A program made the translations under genes and the position numbers. A stretch of DNA of 64,000 nucleotides from positions 1 to 64,000 of the forward strand of contig DASZBS010000101.1 in assembly GCA_035943995.1 (NCBI GenBank), in the 5' to 3' direction. The notes under the pieces are model-generated. The model worked only from the letters and a program-made list of their open reading frames with translations. It did not search any database and was not told the origin of the DNA. The DNA is from Vulcanimicrobium sp035943995. GTDB taxonomy: Bacteria > Vulcanimicrobiota > Vulcanimicrobiia > Vulcanimicrobiales > Vulcanimicrobiaceae. Positions 18,762 to 25,748 of the stretch are shown here, piece after piece. Each line of letters opens with the position of its first letter. Within the stretch, counting starts at the first letter, position 1.

Positions 18762-19679
18762 ATGATTTCCCGCTCAACCCTCATCGGCGCCTTGGTCGTC
18801 GTCGAGCTCGCCATCGTCGGGCTCGCCACCGAGGCAGTTGCCGGCGGCAGCATCTTCCCGCGGATGGGCCCGCCCGCGCCGCCCCAACTCGGATTCGGAA
18901 GCGAGTCCGCCGGCGCGCTCCATCGTTCGTTCGTGGCCGGACCGGCCCCGCACGTCGTGATCGACGTCAAAGACGTCGATGTCGTCCTTCAAGCGGGCAG
19001 CGGTGCCGCGGTGCGCATCGACGAGACGCTGGAGCGGTGCTGGTTCTTCGGGGGCGGCGACGTCCCGCCCGTCACGGCGCAGCAATCGCTCGACGGCGTG
19101 CGGGTCGCCACGTCCGGCGCGAACGACGCGCACCTCCAGCGGCACGAGCTGCGCATCACCGTACCCGCGACGGCGCAGGTCGAGTTCGCCAGCGCCGGCA
19201 GCATCGACGTCAGCGGACTGCGCACGAAGCTGCTCGCGCACGTCCCCGACGGTGCGATCCACATTCGGGATCACCGCGGCGACGTCGACGTCAGCACCGG
19301 CGAGGGGCGGATCACGATGATCGACGTGCAGGGCACCGACATCGCGGCGAACACGCGCGACGGGCGCATCTACCTGACGCGCGTCGGGGCCGACCGGATC
19401 AACGCGACCACCAGCTCCGGGCGCATCGTCGGCGTCGACGTGCGCGCCGTGGACGGCACGCTGACCACGCGCGACGGTCGCGTCATCCTCTCGTTCACCG
19501 GCAACAGCGATGCGACCGTCAACGCCCACACCGGCGACGGCGAGGTGAGCGTCTCCGGATTCCCGATCACCGAGACCGGCGATCAGCACAGCATCCTCCG
19601 CGTCGGTTCGGGCCGCGGCCACTTCGAGGTCTCCACGTTGGACGGCCCGATCACCATCACTCCGGGGGCAAGCGTTTAG
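18762..19679 (+). CDS. Exported DUF4097-family adhesin-like protein
   Basis: This 305-residue protein has a signal peptide (STLIGALVVVELAIVGLATE) and a DUF4097-type repetitive beta region: FASAGSIDVSGLRTKLLA, IHIRDHRGDVDVSTGEGRIT, INATTSSGRIVGVDV, DGTLTTRDGRVILSF. The repeated D/S-G-x-I/V turns suggest a beta-helix. The ATG at 18762 follows the putative ECF promoter directly; the in-frame ATG at 18687 lies upstream of that promoter. It is divergent from the sigma operon whose last gene is a protein of the same type. The next gene starts 2 nt after its stop. Confidence 0.75.
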   Translation: MISRSTLIGALVVVELAIVGLATEAVAGGSIFPRMGPPAPPQLGFGSESAGALHRSFVAGPAPHVVIDVKDVDVVLQAGSGAAVRIDETLERCWFFGGGDVPPVTAQQSLDGVRVATSGANDAHLQRHELRITVPATAQVEFASAGSIDVSGLRTKLLAHVPDGAIHIRDHRGDVDVSTGEGRITMIDVQGTDIAANTRDGRIYLTRVGADRINATTSSGRIVGVDVRAVDGTLTTRDGRVILSFTGNSDATVNAHTGDGEVSVSGFPITETGDQHSILRVGSGRGHFEVSTLDGPITITPGASV

Positions 19680-19681
19680 TC

Positions 19682-20335
19682 ATGCATGGCGATGGAATTG
19701 TCGCGATCTTCGTGTTCATGTTCCTGTTCGGCTTTCCGGTCGCCGCGTTCATCGTCGCGCGCGTGCTCCGGCACCACGAGCGCATCGAGATGCTGCGCCG
19801 CGGGATCGTACCGCCGTTCGAGTTCGACAAGCGCGCGTACCGGGCATGGCGCAGGACCGGCGCGCCGTGGCCGCCGGGTCCCGGCGGTCCGGGTCCCGCG
19901 CAGGCGCCGTGGCCGCAGCCCGCGCCGGCGACTTGGCAGCAGCAACGCGTCGACGACGATCCGCAGTGCGCTCTCCACAAGGGGATCCGCATCGCGGCGG
20001 TCGGCCTGGCGCTCGTGATCGGGCTGTCGTTCATCGGCGGCACGCCCGGCTCACCGGACTTCCGGGGCGGCCCGTGGCTGCTGGCCGGGCTCATCCCGAT
20101 GTTCGTCGGGATCGCGCAGATCCTCATCGCCGTACTCTCGGGGGCGCAGCTCCCCGGCGTCCAGGGCCGCACGACGCTCATCCCGCCGCCGCCGTACCCG
20201 CCGCCCGGGCCCGGTGCCCCGCCGCCCCAGCCGCCGCCCGGCTACGGGGCCCAGCCTCCGACGCCGCCCCCGTGGGCCCAGCGCTCGCCGTTTGAGGAGC
20301 TTTCCAAGCCGGTTCAGCCGCCCGATCTGCGCTGA
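19682..20335 (+). CDS. Membrane protein with proline-rich tail (DUF6249-like)
   Basis: This 217-residue protein has an N-terminal membrane helix (VAIFVFMFLFGFPVAAFIVA), a cytoplasmic linker (HHERIEMLRRGIVPP), two more helices (IRIAAVGLALVIGLSFIGG, LLAGLIPMFVGIAQILIAVL) and a Pro/Gly/Gln-rich C-terminus. The helix arrangement with HERIEMLRRG resembles DUF6249-type proteins that are often encoded in ECF sigma loci. The ATG at 19682 is 2 nt after the preceding stop, so the two genes form an operon. A strong terminator follows. Confidence 0.7.
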   Translation: MHGDGIVAIFVFMFLFGFPVAAFIVARVLRHHERIEMLRRGIVPPFEFDKRAYRAWRRTGAPWPPGPGGPGPAQAPWPQPAPATWQQQRVDDDPQCALHKGIRIAAVGLALVIGLSFIGGTPGSPDFRGGPWLLAGLIPMFVGIAQILIAVLSGAQLPGVQGRTTLIPPPPYPPPGPGAPPPQPPPGYGAQPPTPPPWAQRSPFEELSKPVQPPDLR

Positions 20336-20355
20336 CCGCGCCGGCCGGACAAAGC

Positions 20356-20397
20356 CGAAGGGACGGGTCGCCTGAGCGATCCGTCCCTTCGATTTTG
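20356..20397. terminator. Intrinsic terminator between convergent genes
   Basis: A 16-bp stem is formed by CGAAGGGACGGGTCGC and GCGATCCGTCCCTTCG (one G-T pair) with loop CTGA, followed on the plus strand by ATTTT. It terminates the DUF4097-like/membrane operon. On the minus strand the stem is followed by GCTTTG, so it may also end the convergent 46-codon gene. Confidence 0.85.
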
Positions 20398-20425
20398 GCC
20401 TAGACTTCCGTTCGCGTGCGGACCG

Positions 20426-20566
20426 TCACCGACAGGAGACGATCGCCATGGCCCAGCCGGCTGCGGTTCGCGTGCGGACGAGATAGCCGTGGTCGGTGCG
20501 GTCGTAGACGTGGTAGCCCGCTCGAAGCGCGTCGGCTAACGTCTTGAAGACCATGATTCCGGGCAT
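20426..20566 (-). CDS. 46-residue conserved-looking small protein
   Basis: On the minus strand AAGGAG lies 6 nt before an ATG that opens a 46-codon frame (stop TGA at 20426-20428). The peptide starts MPGIMVFKTLADALRAGYHV, continues YDRTDHGYLVRTRTAAGWAM and ends AIVSCR. It has no signal peptide. The sequence has a compact alpha/beta look (helix TLADALRAG, strands HVYDR, GYLVRTR, WAMAIV). The ribosome site, position just after a bidirectional terminator and balanced composition support real coding. I do not recognise the family. Confidence 0.65.
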   Translation of the reverse strand: MPGIMVFKTLADALRAGYHVYDRTDHGYLVRTRTAAGWAMAIVSCR

Positions 20567-20667
20567 CTCGTTCTCCTTCCCGACGCCGTTGTCCGACGCC
20601 GTATATCCCTAACGTTCGGCAAGCTCGCGAAGTTCTTCCACTCCTTTGAGCGAAGCATTACGAAAGG

Positions 20668-21378
20668 ATGAGTCCTCCGAAGTTAGTCGTCGCCCTCGAC
20701 GTGCACGATCCTGCCCGCGCCGTCCGCCTGGTCGAAAACCTTACGTCGCTCGGCGTGCTGTTCAAGATCGGCTACGAAGCGTTCTACGGCTACGGCGACA
20801 CGATTCGCGAAGCGCTTGCTGCGAACGGCGCGGAGTACGCGCTCGATCTGAAGCTGCACGACATCCCGAATACCGTCGAAGCGGCGGTCCGCGCGGTGGT
20901 TCGGCCGGGGGTGCGACTTTTGACGGTTCACGCGCTCGGCGGCGCGACGATGCTCGATACGGCGGTGCACGCAGCGGGCGAACGCGCGGCGGAGCTCGGA
21001 ATCCCGGTGCCGGGCGTCTTCGCGGTGACGATCCTGACGAGCATCGCGCCGGAGGATCTCGGCGAGCTGGGACTCATCGGCGGACCCGGTGAGAACGCGA
21101 TGCGGCTCGCCGCGCTCGCCCGCGACGCGCGTTGCGCCGGCGTGGTGTGCAGCGTGCGCGAGGCGGCGGATCTCAAATCGTATTTCGGCGAGGAGTTTCG
21201 CACGTTCTGCCCCGGGATTCGCCCGGCGGGAAGCGCGCACGGCGATCAGCGGCGCGCCGCGACGCCGCGCGAAGCGCGCGAAGCCGGCGCGGACTACGCC
21301 GTCGTCGGACGCCCGATCGTCGACGATGCCGACCCCGTGGGCGCGGCGCGCGCGATCCTCGCGGAGCTGAGCGGATGA
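20668..21378 (+). CDS. pyrF: Orotidine 5'-phosphate decarboxylase
   Basis: This 236-residue enzyme makes UMP from OMP in pyrimidine synthesis. The catalytic charged network is visible as ALDLKLHDIPNTV with Asp60, Lys62 and Asp65; the N-terminal strand LVVALDVHD and the phosphate-binding end PGIRPAG plus ADYAVVGRPI complete the barrel. The length is normal for the family. It overlaps pyrE by the sequence ATGA, so the two UMP-forming steps are translated together. Confidence 0.95.
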   Translation: MSPPKLVVALDVHDPARAVRLVENLTSLGVLFKIGYEAFYGYGDTIREALAANGAEYALDLKLHDIPNTVEAAVRAVVRPGVRLLTVHALGGATMLDTAVHAAGERAAELGIPVPGVFAVTILTSIAPEDLGELGLIGGPGENAMRLAALARDARCAGVVCSVREAADLKSYFGEEFRTFCPGIRPAGSAHGDQRRAATPREAREAGADYAVVGRPIVDDADPVGAARAILAELSG

Positions 21379-21953
21379 CCGAAGCGACGGCCGTGGATCT
21401 GCTGCACGAGCTGGAAGCGCGCGGCGCGATCTTGAGCGGACACTTCCGGCTGTCGTCGGGCCGGCATTCAAACCGGTTCGTGCAGAAGTTCCGGATCCTC
21501 GAGGATCCCGTGCTGGTGGAACGTGTCGCCGCGGCGCTCGCCGCGCACGCGCGCGCGCAGGAGCCGACGGTGGTGGTGAGCGCGGCGGTCGGCGGGATCG
21601 TGCTCGGCTACGAGACGGCGCGCCAGCTCGGCACGCTGGGCATCTTCGTGGAGAAAGAGAACGGCGTGCCGGCGCTGCGCCGCGGCTTCGCGCTGGATGC
21701 GAACGACCGCGCGTTCGTGGTCGAGGACGTCGTCACGACCGGCGGCTCGGTGCGCGAGGTGCTCGACGTCGTGCGCGCTCGCGGCGCCACGGTCGTGGGC
21801 GTCGGCGTGATCGTGAGCCGCGCCCAGGTCGACTTCGGCGTGCCGGCGTTCGCGCTGCTCGACCTTCCGATCGAGTCGTTCGATCCGGCTTCATGCCCGC
21901 AGTGCGCGGCGGGCGAGCCGATCACCGAGCCGGGCTCGAGGTATATTCGATGA
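21375..21953 (+). CDS. pyrE: Orotate phosphoribosyltransferase
   Basis: This 192-residue enzyme forms OMP from orotate and PRPP. The PRPP loop RAFVVEDVVTTGGSVREV is intact (about residues 113-130) and the N-terminal FRLSSGRHSNRFVQKF segment fits the family. It ends in a CPQCAAGEPITEPGSR tail with two cysteines in CxxC form, seen in a subset of bacterial PyrE proteins. The ATG at 21375 overlaps the pyrF stop. The frame upstream of it is a pyrF shadow. Confidence 0.95.
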   Translation: MTEATAVDLLHELEARGAILSGHFRLSSGRHSNRFVQKFRILEDPVLVERVAAALAAHARAQEPTVVVSAAVGGIVLGYETARQLGTLGIFVEKENGVPALRRGFALDANDRAFVVEDVVTTGGSVREVLDVVRARGATVVGVGVIVSRAQVDFGVPAFALLDLPIESFDPASCPQCAAGEPITEPGSRYIR

Positions 21954-22013
21954 TGGTGATGGAGCGAGCCCAGGAACATCGTGATTTTCCCGAATTGTCG
22001 TTGCGAGCTCGGA

Positions 22014-22045
22014 CCGGGGGCCCCACGCAAAGCGTGGGGGGCGCG
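22014..22045. repeat. GC-rich intergenic palindrome downstream of pyrE
   Basis: CCCCACGC (22021-22028), loop AAA and GCGTGGGG (22032-22039) form a perfect 8-bp stem, flanked by G-rich and GC-rich sequence. No T-run follows. It sits between pyrE and hisC and resembles the short palindromic elements dispersed in high-GC genomes; whether it is repeated elsewhere cannot be judged from this window. Confidence 0.5.
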
Positions 22046-22069
22046 CAGCCTAGGGCGGAGCGCCGTTAG

Positions 22070-23167
22070 ATGGACTACGGCAAGATCGTTCGGCCTGAAG
22101 TTGCTTCGATGAAGGCGTACACGCCCGGTACTACCGTGTCGCAGGCGCGCGCAAAGTACGGGCTCGATTCGTTCGTGAAGCTGTCGTCGAACGAGAACCC
22201 GCTCGGGACGTCGCCGAAGGCGGCGGCGGCGCTCGCGGCGATGGGCGATCTGCAGGTGTACGTCGACGACGATCACGCCGAGCTTCGGCGCCGGCTCGCC
22301 GAGCCGTACGGGTTCGGGGTCGAGCACGTGCTGGTGGGGCACGGCTCGAACGACGTCGTGCGCACGCTGTTCAGCGCGCTCGTCGCGAGCGGCGACGAGG
22401 TCGTGATGGCCGACCCGACGTTCTCGCTGTTCCCCAAGGACGCGGTCCTGTTCGGCGCCGTTCCGGTGAAGGTACCGCTGCGCGACGGGGTGCACGATCT
22501 CGACGCGATGCTCGCCGCGGTGACGCCGCGCACGAAGATCGTCGTCGTCGTCGATCCGAACAACCCGACGTCGACGCGCGTCGAGCGTGACGCCTTCGAC
22601 CGCTTCGCGCGCGCGCTGCCGGCCGATGTCGTGCTGCTGGTCGATCAGGCCTATCGCGAGTACATGCCGCCCGATTCGGTCGAGGCCACGGACTACGTGA
22701 AGTCGCGGCCCGGGACGATCGCGCTGCGCACGCATTCCAAATTGTACGGGCTCGCGTCGCTGCGGTTCGGCTACGGGCTGGGCGATCCCGAGCTGATCGC
22801 GTACGCACAGCGCGTGCGCCTGCCGTTCAACGTGTCGCGCCCCGCGGCGGTCGCCGCGCTCGCGGCGCTCGACGACGATGATTTCATGCGAGAGTCCCTC
22901 GCCGTCAACGAGGCCGGCAAAGCGTACCTCACCGCCGAGCTCGCTCGGCTCGGGCTGCACGCATATCCCACGGCGGCGAACTTCGTCGCGGTCGCGGTAC
23001 CGGGCACCGCGACCGACGCGTACGAAGCGCTGCTGCGGCGCGGGATCGTCACGCGCAGCGGCGACGCGCTGGGCATGCCGGGCCGGCTGCGCATCACGAT
23101 CGGTACCGCGCAGCAGAACGTGCTGCTGGTGGAAGCGCTCGGCTCGCTGGTGCTCGCGCACGCATGA
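22070..23167 (+). CDS. hisC: Histidinol-phosphate aminotransferase family
   Basis: This 365-residue fold-type I PLP enzyme matches HisC: LSSNENPLGTSPKA at the N-terminus, VDPNNPTST, VDQAYREY and the PLP lysine in HSKLYGLASLRFGYG (Lys224). HisC transfers the amino group from glutamate to imidazole-acetol phosphate in histidine synthesis. No other his genes are near, so another acyl substrate (as in aromatic or phosphonate-type HisC paralogues) is possible. The stop overlaps the next ATG (ATGA). Confidence 0.88.
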   Translation: MDYGKIVRPEVASMKAYTPGTTVSQARAKYGLDSFVKLSSNENPLGTSPKAAAALAAMGDLQVYVDDDHAELRRRLAEPYGFGVEHVLVGHGSNDVVRTLFSALVASGDEVVMADPTFSLFPKDAVLFGAVPVKVPLRDGVHDLDAMLAAVTPRTKIVVVVDPNNPTSTRVERDAFDRFARALPADVVLLVDQAYREYMPPDSVEATDYVKSRPGTIALRTHSKLYGLASLRFGYGLGDPELIAYAQRVRLPFNVSRPAAVAALAALDDDDFMRESLAVNEAGKAYLTAELARLGLHAYPTAANFVAVAVPGTATDAYEALLRRGIVTRSGDALGMPGRLRITIGTAQQNVLLVEALGSLVLAHA

Positions 23168-23631
23168 GCTCGGCGACCGCGGTGCGCCGGGCTGACCGCG
23201 ACGACCGCGACTTCGTGCGGGACCTCGGCCGCCGCACCGCGACGAGCAGCGTGTCGGCCGTGCGCATCGCCAAGCACGACGACGTGCTCGACTCCGTGGA
23301 CCGGTTGTCGGACTTCGTGTTCGCGCACCGCCACGAGGCGCTGATCGCGGAGCGCGACGGCGAGCGCGTCGGCTTCCTGCTCATGCTGTACGACATGCCA
23401 GACGAGGTGACGCTCACGCAGCAGGCGTTCGTCGCGTACACCGCGGTGGAGTCGCACGCGCGCGGGCTCGGCGTCGGGCGCGCGCTGCTGGTGGCGGCCG
23501 AAGCGCACGCGCGCGCCGCGGGCTTCGGTTACATGAGCCTGATGGTGACCGAGGACAACGTCCCGGCCCGCGCGCTGTACGACCGTGCCGGCTTCGTGAC
23601 GGAGCGCCGGATGATGACGAAGGCGTTGTGA
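23164..23631 (+). CDS. GNAT-family N-acetyltransferase
   Basis: This 155-residue protein has the GNAT fold signature: RHEALIAERDGERVGFLL, then YTAVESHARGLGVGRALLVAAEAHARAAG with the acetyl-CoA loop RGLGVG, and the terminal NVPARALYDRAGFVTERRMM. It overlaps hisC upstream and the transporter downstream by 4 nt each, so it is coupled on both sides. The substrate is unknown. Confidence 0.85.
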   Translation: MSSATAVRRADRDDRDFVRDLGRRTATSSVSAVRIAKHDDVLDSVDRLSDFVFAHRHEALIAERDGERVGFLLMLYDMPDEVTLTQQAFVAYTAVESHARGLGVGRALLVAAEAHARAAGFGYMSLMVTEDNVPARALYDRAGFVTERRMMTKAL

Positions 23632-24749
23632 GCCCCACGCTGCTGCGCCGGACGCTGATCGTCGTCGTCACGGCGATCGTGCTCGTCGCCGTGGTGCTGT
23701 TCGCGGCACGCATCCCGCACACGATCGCGATCTTCCTTATCGCCGCATTCATCGCGTTCGGGGCGCTCCCGCTGGTGACGCGACTCGAGGAGCGCATGCC
23801 GCGCCCGCTCGCGATCGCGCTCGTGTACGCGGGCTTGATGAGCGCGCTCGTGTTGCTGGCGCTCGTCGTCATCCCGATCAGCTACGCGCAGATCCTCGCG
23901 CTGGTCGGGCACACGCCGGAGTATCTCGCGTGGTCGGGCGACGTCGTGCGGCGCAGTGAGGGCGCGTTGCGCCACCTGCTGGGCAACCGCGTCCCGCTGC
24001 CGTCGTACACCGACATGCAAGCGGAGGCGGGCGTGCGCCTCTCGGCGTTCATCACCGCCGCCGTCGCGAGCTTGGGCACGATCGTCGTCGGCGCGTTCAC
24101 CGCGCTGCTGATCGGCGTCTCGGCGCTCATCCTGTCGGTGTTCTTCCTGCTGCAAGGCGGTGGCGTGCGCGACGGCATCCTCGCGTTCGTCCCGCCGCGC
24201 CGCCGGGCGAGCGTCGGCGCGCTGCTGCAAGAGCTGACCGCGGTGTTCGGGCACTTCGTCGCGGGCCAGGTGCTGCTGTGCGGTATCGTCGGCGCGGCCG
24301 TGTGGCTGCTGCTGTTTCCGACGCACTTCGCGTTCGCGCTGCTCGTCGCCGTGATCTGCGCGCTCGGCTACGCCGTTCCGTTCGTGGGGATGCTCGTCGC
24401 GCAGATCGCGGCCGCGCTGCTCGCGGTACCGCAGGGAACCGGGATGGTGATCTGGGTGACCGTCGCGATCTTCGTGGTCGCGCGCCTCGCCGACAACGTG
24501 CTCACGCCGAAGATCATGGAGAAGTCGGTCGGCGTCTCGCCGATCACCGTGATGTTCGCCGTGTTTGCCGGCGGCGAGCTGTTCGGTTTCCCCGGCCTGA
24601 TCTTCGGCATCCCCGCCGCGGCATTGGTGAAGGTGCTGTTCGGCTACTTCGTGCAGCCGTACGTCGTGCGCATGCAGTCGCGCGAGGCGGCGGAGCCCGT
24701 CGTCGAAGCCGAGGCCGTCGTCGTCAGCGTGAAGCTAGGACCGTCGTGA
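23628..24749 (+). CDS. AI-2E/PerM family membrane transporter
   Basis: This 373-residue membrane protein has the AI-2E transporter family layout: paired N-terminal helices (VVVTAIVLVAVVLFAARIPH, IAIFLIAAFIAFGALPL), a soluble middle region, and the conserved C-terminal part with GYAVPFVGMLVAQIAAALLA, RLADNVLTPKIMEKSVGVSP and GELFGFPGLIFGIPAAALVK. Some members export AI-2 or act as Na+/H+ antiporters; the substrate here is not predictable. It starts with GTG overlapping the GNAT stop, and its last 15 bases overlap the convergent epimerase gene. Confidence 0.88.
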   Translation: MSPTLLRRTLIVVVTAIVLVAVVLFAARIPHTIAIFLIAAFIAFGALPLVTRLEERMPRPLAIALVYAGLMSALVLLALVVIPISYAQILALVGHTPEYLAWSGDVVRRSEGALRHLLGNRVPLPSYTDMQAEAGVRLSAFITAAVASLGTIVVGAFTALLIGVSALILSVFFLLQGGGVRDGILAFVPPRRRASVGALLQELTAVFGHFVAGQVLLCGIVGAAVWLLLFPTHFAFALLVAVICALGYAVPFVGMLVAQIAAALLAVPQGTGMVIWVTVAIFVVARLADNVLTPKIMEKSVGVSPITVMFAVFAGGELFGFPGLIFGIPAAALVKVLFGYFVQPYVVRMQSREAAEPVVEAEAVVVSVKLGPS

Positions 24750-25748
24750 GCCTTCGTGCTCGGCGAGCGCGAACAGCGCTGCTTCGCGGGCCGGCGTGAG
24801 GCCGGCTTTGAACGGCGCGTCACCGCGCTCGTGCTGCGCCCAGCGCAGCGTGTCCGCGATCGTTTCCTCGACCGGGCGATAGCGCAGGCCGAGCGCGATC
24901 CCGCGCGACGGGTCGGTGCGCGTGATGCCGTCGAAGTCGAAACCGTCTTCCGACCACACGGGCAGGTCGATCCAGGGCCCCGTAGACCACCGGCGGAGAA
25001 ACTCGCGGTCGACCGGGACGGGGTTCGCGTGCGAGTCGCTCGCGGCGGCGCACGCGGCGAGTAGCGCTCCCAGCGTGGTCGGTCGCGCGGGCCCGACCGT
25101 GTTGACGGCGCCGGTGTGTCCCGCTTCGAGCGCGTCGACGACGAACGTCGCGAGATCGCGCACGTCGACGTACTGCACGGGCATGTCGAGCGCATCGGGC
25201 ACGAGCACGTCGCCGCCGCGCGCGAACCGCAGCGGCCAGTACGTGAAGCGGTCCGACGGATCGTGCGGTCCGACGATCAGCCCCGGCCGCACGACGAGCG
25301 TCCGCTCGGGGCCGAACGCGGCGGTCGCTTCCTGCTCGCACAGAAATTTCAGCGCACCGTAGGTCTCGGGCTTCATCTCGTCGCGCGACGCGCCTTCCGG
25401 CAGCTCCAGCGTCGGCGACGACTCGTCGACGTGCGGTTGCGACATGTCGTGCACCGAGATGCTGGAGATGAACACGTACCGCCCGGCGCGTTCGCGCAGC
25501 GCTCGCGCGCTCGTCGCGACGACGCCGGGCACGAAGCCGCACGTGTCGACGACGGCGTCCCACGTCGCGCCCGCCGGCAAGCGGTCGAGATCGGTCGTGC
25601 GGTCGCCGAGCACGCGCTCGACGCCGGGGAACAGCTCGCCGCCGCGCTTGCCGCGATGGAACAGCGTCACCTCGTGACCGCGCGCGAGCAACGTCTCGAC
25701 CACGTGGCGGCCGAGAAAGACCGTCCCGCCGAGCATGATGACGCGCAT
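24735..25748 (-). CDS. NAD-dependent epimerase/dehydratase (extended SDR)
   Basis: This 337-residue protein begins with the Rossmann motif MLGGTVFLGRHVVETLLARGH, followed by HRGKRGGELFPGVERVLGDR and VVDTCGFVPG. YGALKFLCEQEA gives the YxxxK active site (Tyr and Lys), and VRPGLIVGPHDPSDRF the substrate region. The C-terminal ~100 residues would form the substrate domain. The layout resembles isoflavone-reductase-like and RNA-binding-type SDRs rather than UDP-sugar epimerases. It directly follows argS (1-nt spacing) on the same strand. The substrate is unknown. Confidence 0.85.
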   Translation of the reverse strand: MRVIMLGGTVFLGRHVVETLLARGHEVTLFHRGKRGGELFPGVERVLGDRTTDLDRLPAGATWDAVVDTCGFVPGVVATSARALRERAGRYVFISSISVHDMSQPHVDESSPTLELPEGASRDEMKPETYGALKFLCEQEATAAFGPERTLVVRPGLIVGPHDPSDRFTYWPLRFARGGDVLVPDALDMPVQYVDVRDLATFVVDALEAGHTGAVNTVGPARPTTLGALLAACAAASDSHANPVPVDREFLRRWSTGPWIDLPVWSEDGFDFDGITRTDPSRGIALGLRYRPVEETIADTLRWAQHERGDAPFKAGLTPAREAALFALAEHEGSRRS

